From NCBI RefSeq assembly GCF_009811555.1, contig NZ_BLIN01000002.1, positions 1,497,070-1,561,069 on the forward strand: a stretch of DNA of 64,000 bases, read 5' to 3'. Positions 60,264 through 64,000 of this stretch are shown here, in pieces (the first letter of the stretch is position 1; each line of letters opens with the position of its first letter). The translations under genes were made by a program, and so were the position numbers. Origin of the DNA: Streptomyces caniferus (GTDB lineage Bacteria; Actinomycetota; Actinomycetes; Streptomycetales; Streptomycetaceae). The notes below the pieces were generated by a model, which made no database searches, was not told the DNA's origin, and was given only the letters and a program-made list of their open reading frames with translations.

Positions 60264-61127
60264 TCACATCAGTTGGAGTAGACCACGCAACAGGTCCCTG
60301 GTCTCGGCCGGATTCGGCCCCTCCTCCTGGAGGCGGTCCATCACCCGCGCGTACTGCGCCACCTCTTCGGGCTTGTCCACATAGAGCGCGCTCGTCAGCT
60401 GCTCCAGGTAGACGACGTCCGGCAGCCCCGACTCCTGGAAGCCGAGCATCGTGAAGGCTCCGCTCTCGCCCGCGTGCCCTCCCAGACTGAAGGGCATCAC
60501 CTGGAGCCGTACGTTCGGTCTCTCGGACACGTCGATCAGATGCTTCAACTGCTCGCGCATGACGGACCGTTCGCCGTAGGGGCGACGCAGCGCGGCCTCG
60601 TCCAGCACACAGTGGAACTGCGCGGACCGCTCGGTCACCAGCAGCTTCTGGCGCTCCATCCGCAGCGCCACGCGACGCTCGATCTCGGCGGGCCCGGCAT
60701 CCGGCATGCCCCGCCTGACGACGGCCTGGGCATAGCTCTCGGTCTGCAACAGCCCGTGCACGAACTGGACTTCGTAGACGCGGAGGAGGGATGTGGCGCC
60801 TTCCAGGCCCACATACGTCTGGAACCAGCCGGGCAGCACATCGGTGTAGCTGTGCCACCAGCCGGCGACGTTCGCCTCGCGCGCCAGGGACAGCAGTGCC
60901 TCACGCTCCTGGGCGTCACCGACGCCGTACAGCGTGAGCAGGTCCTCCACATCCCGTGCCTTGAAGCTCACGCGGCCCAACTCCATGCGGCTGATCTTGG
61001 ATTCGGACGCACGGATCGAGTAGCCGGCCGCCTCACGGGTTATCCCGCGCGATTCACGCAGCCGACGGAGCTGCGACCCGAGCAGGATCCGCCGCACCAC
61101 CGACCCGCTCGACTCACTTGCGGACAC
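60264..61127 (-). CDS. XRE-family HTH regulator with DUF5753 domain
   Basis: 287 residues. HTH at about 14-70: QLRRLRESRGITREAAGYSIRASESKISRMELGRVSFK. DUF5753 follows: YEVQFVHGLLQTESYAQAVVRRG, QFHCVLDEAALRRPYG, and LPDVVYLEQLTSALYVDKPEEV. Such WhiJ-type regulators are coupled to small DUF397 proteins and RsbW-like ATPases in Streptomyces development; both partner types lie within 1.2 kb here. Confidence 0.93.
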   Translation of the reverse strand: MSASESSGSVVRRILLGSQLRRLRESRGITREAAGYSIRASESKISRMELGRVSFKARDVEDLLTLYGVGDAQEREALLSLAREANVAGWWHSYTDVLPGWFQTYVGLEGATSLLRVYEVQFVHGLLQTESYAQAVVRRGMPDAGPAEIERRVALRMERQKLLVTERSAQFHCVLDEAALRRPYGERSVMREQLKHLIDVSERPNVRLQVMPFSLGGHAGESGAFTMLGFQESGLPDVVYLEQLTSALYVDKPEEVAQYARVMDRLQEEGPNPAETRDLLRGLLQLM

Positions 61128-61440
61128 CTCTCAGACCCTCCTGTGACCCCACCCCGTCCAACAGTGGGCCGCAGTCTGCCACGTTCGGGCTTCGTTGAGT
61201 GCTCATCCGGTTACTGATGTGTGAGGCTCCCGCAAGCCCTCCACATGAAGTGGCAGGAAGAATTCGGAAGGAATCGGTCCGGGGTGGCGCAATCACGGCA
61301 CGTGCACGTGCATCTGCCCTTGCATCTGTCCCGCGCATTGGGAACCATAGGCGTCGCACGCATGCACGCTCGTGAAAGATCCGCCAGATCCGGCTGACCG
61401 GCCAGGGTCATGACGTCCGCGAACGCCAGGAGTGCCTCGC
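61128..61440. other. Divergent promoter region of XRE and ATPase genes
   Basis: 313 bp without a gene. It carries the palindrome GCACGTGCACGTGC (61298-61311) and repeated TGCATCTG (61309-61316, 61322-61329), plus a related CGCATGCACGC near 61359. These look like regulator binding sites. Confidence 0.65.
61298..61329. promoter_or_regulatory. TGCACGTGCATCTG element in the XRE/ATPase divergent region
   Basis: The 14-mer TGCACGTGCATCTG occupies 61303-61316 and is embedded in a 14-bp palindrome and a direct repeat of TGCATCTG. The identical 14-mer occurs on the minus strand at 62349-62362 upstream of the DUF397 gene. Confidence 0.7.
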
Positions 61441-61923
61441 ATGGGGACCAAGGTTTTGACCATGCTCGAGCCGTTATGGCAGGGCTTCCCTCCCGTCGAC
61501 CCCTTGGCCGCCTCCGGCTCCGCATCCCGCACGCTCCCGGCACGCTACGAATCGGTGCGCTGCGCACGTGCGTTCACACGCGAGACCCTGCAGGGCTGGG
61601 ATCTTGACGATCTCTTCGACTCGGTCGCCCTCGTGGTCTCCGAGCTCGTCACCAACGCCCTGCGGCACGCGATCCTGGCCGCTCCGGAGCACCACGACGC
61701 CACCCCGCCCGCCCGGCTGCATCTGATGCGCTGGTCCTCCCGGCTGATCTGCGCCGTACGGGACCCGAGCGACGACTCACCGGTCGCCGGCGAGGCGGAT
61801 TCGGCCGCGGAGTCGGGGCGGGGGCTGTACCTCGTGGACTCCTTCAGCGACAGCTGGGGCTGGCATCCGCTGGCCGGTGCCGCCCACGGCAAGATCGTGT
61901 GGGCGCTCTTCCGGCTGCCGTAG
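61441..61923 (+). CDS. RsbW-like ATP-binding protein (anti-sigma-factor type HATPase)
   Basis: 160 residues from ATG 61441; AGGAG lies 7 nt upstream and is too close for the GTG at 61432. HATPase_c_2 features: ARAFTRETLQGWDL, LVVSELVTNALRHA (N-box), RDPSDDSP, and ESGRGLYLVDSFSDSWGW (G-box). Single-domain proteins of this kind are abundant in Streptomyces, often beside DUF397/XRE genes; whether it phosphorylates a partner is unknown. Confidence 0.9.
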   Translation: MGTKVLTMLEPLWQGFPPVDPLAASGSASRTLPARYESVRCARAFTRETLQGWDLDDLFDSVALVVSELVTNALRHAILAAPEHHDATPPARLHLMRWSSRLICAVRDPSDDSPVAGEADSAAESGRGLYLVDSFSDSWGWHPLAGAAHGKIVWALFRLP

Positions 61924-62038
61924 CCGCTCCCTCACACCGGGCGCACCGTCATGTACGGGCGCCCGGTTGCCGTGTGCGCGGACCGCGCCGGCCCTGCGGC
62001 CCGTGTACCGCTACGGCCGCCCGGACACCCTCGGGCGC

Positions 62039-62278
62039 TCAGTCCCGTACGAGATGGTCGAACTCCCCGTCCTTGATGCCGAGCAGCATCGCCCGGACCT
62101 CGGCCGGGGTGTAGACGAGCGCGGGACCGTCCGGGAAGCGGGAGTTGCGTACCGCGATGTCACCCCCGGGCAGCTTGGCGAACTCCACGCAGGAGCCCTG
62201 GGAGTTGCTGTGCCTGCTCTTCTGCCATGCCACATCGCGGAGATCCGTGGCGGCCATGCCGTTGTATGCGTGGAGCAC
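62039..62278 (-). CDS. DUF397 domain small protein
   Basis: 79 residues from GTG 62278 (GGGAG 6-7 nt upstream), giving MLHAYNGMAATDLRDVAWQK; a later ATG (62257) would cut the conserved AYNGM. Core motif WQKSRHSNSQGSCVEFAKL, IAVRNSRFPDGPALVYTPAEV. BldB belongs to this family. It likely binds the cognate XRE regulator, here encoded 0.9 kb away. Confidence 0.93.
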   Translation of the reverse strand: MLHAYNGMAATDLRDVAWQKSRHSNSQGSCVEFAKLPGGDIAVRNSRFPDGPALVYTPAEVRAMLLGIKDGEFDHLVRD

Positions 62279-62692
62279 AGGGGTCTCCCGGTGATAAATG
62301 GTGTCAACTGCCCGGGAGCATAGCTGCGTTCTCATGCGGATGCATGCGCAGATGCACGTGCACGACAGCCGGTGCAGAGCCGGTCACAGCTCGTCGAGCG
62401 CCCCGGCCAGATCCTCCCCCGACACCGGCCGCCGGCCATCGCCCCTGATGAGGCGCGCCCCGTAGCTGGTACGGACCACCCGGCCCGAAGCCCTCACCAC
62501 CGAGGGAGAGACGTGCGCCACGTGCTGCGGGTTCCAGGGGCACGGGCGGACACCCGGCCGGACGGGCGCGCGCACCGGACCGCGTTCGGCCCGTCACAGC
62601 CGGGAGGCACCCGCGCCTCACGCGCAGGGGGCCTCCCGCCGCCACCGGAGGGCACGCGTCACCGGACGGCACCCGTCACCAGGAGGCGGCCG
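62279..62692. other. Gap upstream of DUF397, with a shared motif
   Basis: 414 bp. Besides the element at 62349-62362, nothing secure. A minus-strand frame (62384-62575, 63 aa ending SGEDLAGALDEL) has no recognisable homology and no good ribosome site; it may be a relic from the decayed locus next door. Confidence 0.5.
62349..62362 (-). promoter_or_regulatory. TGCACGTGCATCTG element upstream of DUF397 gene
   Basis: Exact 14-bp match, on the minus strand, to 61303-61316; it lies 71 bp before the DUF397 start and includes the palindrome TGCACGTGCA. Orientation relative to the downstream gene is the same as at the ATPase gene. Confidence 0.7.
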
Positions 62693-62887
62693 TCACCGTG
62701 ACGCATACGGGAGCAGCGCCATCTCCCGTGCGTTCTTGATCGCCCGGGACAGCTGCCGCTGCTGATGCGCACGGACTCGGGTGACCCGGCGACGGGGGCA
62801 CCTCCCGGCCGAAGGCTGGGGGTTACGACTGTTCTTGCGGGTCACGTACGTGACAGGGGCCCCCTTGCTCCGGTCCACCGCCGGCAC
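62693..62887 (-). pseudogene. Chimeric remnant: ribosomal protein L33 fragment joined to S18 C-terminus
   Basis: The 64-residue frame carries [10 protein letters not shown] (residues 13-22), the signature of L33, then about ten residues encoded by a palindromic repeat, then [15 protein letters not shown] and AIKNAREMALLPYASR, the C-terminal half of zinc-free S18. The S18 N-terminal half and the L33 ends are missing. Neither protein can be functional as read. It is a decayed piece of an alternative (Zur-type) ribosomal-protein locus. Confidence 0.8.
62793..62822. repeat. Dispersed palindromic repeat at the L33/S18 junction
   Basis: GGGGGCACCTCCCGGCCG followed by AAGGCTGGGGG; a 7-bp stem (CCCGGCC with GGCTGGG, one G-T pair) and 3-nt loop. 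The same layout as the nadC repeat at 12500-12530. It sits exactly between the L33-like and S18-like segments. Confidence 0.7.
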
Positions 62888-62970
62888 CGTTCCCCAAGAT
62901 CAAGACCGTGGACACGATCGGCATCGAGGCGGCCGTCGCCCGGATCCGCGCACGAGGGGAGAAGGTCTGA
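62868..62970 (+). pseudogene. Joined fragments of L33 (LRSTAGT) and L28 C-terminus (rpmB remnant)
   Basis: Plus-strand 62868-62888 reads LRSTAGT, the L33 segment that normally precedes TYVTRKN. One frame over, 62896-62970 reads [24 protein letters not shown] and a stop, the C-terminal end of L28. The L28 stop overlaps the S14 start (TGATG), preserving the original rpmB-rpsN coupling. All N-terminal L28 sequence is gone. Confidence 0.78.
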
Positions 62971-63197
62971 TGGCCAAGCAGAGCAAGATCACCAAGAACG
63001 GGAGGCGCCGCGCGACCGCCGCCCGCGGCGAGCTCTCCTGCGGGCCGCGGGACGCCAGTACCACCCGGGTGCGCAACCGCGACAGCGTCGACGGGCACCC
63101 GCGCGGCTACCTCCGCGCCTTCGGACTGTCCCGGGGACGGCTGCGCGAGCAGGCGCACGCGGGCCACCAGCCGGGGGTCCGCAAGGCGAGCTGGTAG
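62970..63197 (+). pseudogene. rpsN: Ribosomal protein S14 (zinc-free type) with internal deletion
   Basis: 75 residues; the zinc-free S14 is about 101. The N-terminus [20 protein letters not shown] and the C-terminal [36 protein letters not shown] and PGVRKASW are conserved, but about 26 residues between (the AERRAELK...RELRRQ region of relatives) are missing in frame. The zinc-finger cysteines are absent as expected for this form. Ribosome assembly with this shortened protein is doubtful, but the frame is intact, so it may still be translated (AGGGGAG upstream). Confidence 0.7.
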
Positions 63198-63311
63198 CCG
63201 TGCCGCCGGCCGTCCGGCCCCGGGGGGCGACCCCTGGACCGGACGGCCGGAACGTTCGGGTAATACTGGACAGAACGTCCGCTGACCCTCCCGACGAAAG
63301 CGAGCGCGCCC

Positions 63312-63527
63312 ATGCTCCGCAACGCCTTCGAGCCCTGGCATCTGATCCTGATCATCGCGGTACTCGTGCTGCTCTTCGGTTCGAAGAAGCTGCCCGACAT
63401 GGCGCGCGGCCTGGGCCGCTCGATGCGCATCCTCAAGTCCGAGGCCAAGGCCCTCAAGGGCGACGAGCCGGCCGAGGCGCCCCGCCCGGAGTCCGCCCCC
63501 CGTCCGGAGACCGCCGCCCGCCACTGA
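63312..63527 (+). CDS. tatA: Sec-independent (Tat) translocase subunit TatA, paralogue
   Basis: 71 residues. One N-terminal membrane helix ([20 protein letters not shown]), the [19 protein letters not shown] hinge and amphipathic helix, then a short Glu/Pro tail. Multimers form the pore for folded proteins. tatC is not nearby and the tail is shorter than in main TatA, so this is probably a second copy. Confidence 0.92.
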   Translation: MLRNAFEPWHLILIIAVLVLLFGSKKLPDMARGLGRSMRILKSEAKALKGDEPAEAPRPESAPRPETAARH

Positions 63528-63545
63528 GGCCGGCCCGCCGGCCCC

Positions 63546-64000
63546 TCAGTGGTCGCCGCCCTCGTCGATCAGCCGCCGCACCTCGCGGTCGATCAGCCCC
63601 AGCCGGGCCTCGGCGACCAGCGGCACCGCACGGCGCTGCCGCCGCGCCTCGGCGAGATCGATCTCGACGGTGATCACCGAGGGCTCCCATTTCGGTGCCT
63701 GCGCCACCACCGCGCCGCGCGGGTCCACCACCCGCGAGCCGCCCCAGAACGCCGCGCCGTGCTCATTGCCCACGCGATTGACGAAGACCACCCAGCACTG
63801 CAGCATCCTTCGCCGTATAGGACAGCAGGGTGTCCCAGTAGAGCCGGTGTCCATCGCCTCCGGATCCAGGCTCGCCGCGCTGTTCGTCGGGATGAACAGC
63901 ACCTCGGCGCCGTCCTGCACCGCCAGCCACGGCAGCGTCGGCTGCCAGGCGTCATTGCAGATCAGCGTCGCGCCCCGGCCGCCGCTCCTGGCCCGCTTCA
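63546..64000 (-). CDS. Nitrilase/carbon-nitrogen hydrolase family protein, 3' part, with compensated frameshift
   Basis: C-terminal ~151 residues; the start is beyond the window. The catalytic cysteine is visible in TLICNDAWQPT, followed by VQDGAEVLFIPTNSAA, RMLQCWVVFVNRVG, GGSRVVDPRG and the closing REVRRLIDEGG. Between DPEAMDT and RMLQCW the frame reads GSTGTPCCPIRR, but the next frame reads LYWDTLLSYTAK, as relatives do; one base is missing and one extra base is present about 35 bp later. The rest is in frame. Ends 16 bp from the convergent tatA. Confidence 0.8.
   Translation of the reverse strand, partial: KRARSGGRGATLICNDAWQPTLPWLAVQDGAEVLFIPTNSAASLDPEAMDTGSTGTPCCPIRRRMLQCWVVFVNRVGNEHGAAFWGGSRVVDPRGAVVAQAPKWEPSVITVEIDLAEARRQRRAVPLVAEARLGLIDREVRRLIDEGGDH

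Noticed and set aside
62600..63000. Zur box expected near zinc-free ribosomal genes
   Set aside because: I looked for an AT-rich TGAAAATNATTTTCA-like palindrome and saw none, consistent with decay of the locus.

Overview
The window reads as a chromosomal segment of a Streptomyces or very close relative. GC content is very high with G/C at third codon positions, GTG starts are common, and the markers are actinobacterial: lsr2, clpC with a UVR motif, tipA with its own promoter, DUF397/XRE regulators, DUF5937, DUF3180, DUF2342 metalloprotease. From memory, the gene order follows the S. coelicolor core chromosome from clpC/lsr2 through nad-pan-coa, nuoD2, the folate genes, ftsH, ppa, tipA and glutamate decarboxylase to the alternative ribosomal-protein locus. 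No rRNA, tRNA, CRISPR array, prophage or intact insertion sequence was seen.

Layout. 1-4.0 kb: two tandem bacterial NACHT (NLR-like) ATPases, the first cut by the window edge; these are the main accessory genes. 4.1-9.7 kb: clpC, an SCO3374-like gene overlapping lsr2 tail to tail, an amino-acid N-acetyltransferase, a BlaI-type repressor and a small membrane protein. 9.7-17 kb: a co-oriented cofactor block (DUF2520 protein, panC, nadB, nadC, coaX) for pantothenate/CoA and NAD synthesis. 17-22 kb: a PLP enzyme of the threonine-aldolase fold, a low-complexity spacer, a DUF5937-ArsR regulator with a strong palindromic operator candidate, then a damaged patch (truncated serine hydrolase, regulator remnant, cutA). 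22-27 kb: a two-component pair, then a MidA/NDUFAF7-type methyltransferase directly before nuoD2. 27-33 kb: an envelope coiled-coil protein and a glycine-betaine-type ABC importer. 33-45 kb: folate genes (folK, folB, folP, folE), a lysyltransferase-domain membrane protein, a membrane esterase, ftsH, hpt, tilS and a DUF2342 metalloprotease. 45.4-45.75 kb: an 82-bp tandem repeat and a long stem-loop. 45.8-55 kb: dacB, ppa, thrE-like exporter, dedA, a YbjQ-like protein, tipA, lysE-like, wrbA and gad. 55-60 kb: PadR with a drug-type ABC exporter, DinB and an aldehyde dehydrogenase. 60-62.3 kb: an XRE/DUF397/RsbW-like ATPase regulatory set. 62.7-63.2 kb: a scrambled, decayed alternative ribosomal-protein operon. 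63.3-64 kb: a tatA paralogue and the end of a nitrilase-family gene with a compensated frameshift.

Most of the window is ordinary core metabolism. The parts most worth pursuing are the tandem NACHT genes, the decayed ribosomal-protein locus in which pieces of L33, L28, S18 and S14 are rearranged around a dispersed palindromic repeat, and an exact 14-bp motif shared by the two intergenic regions of the XRE/DUF397/ATPase set.
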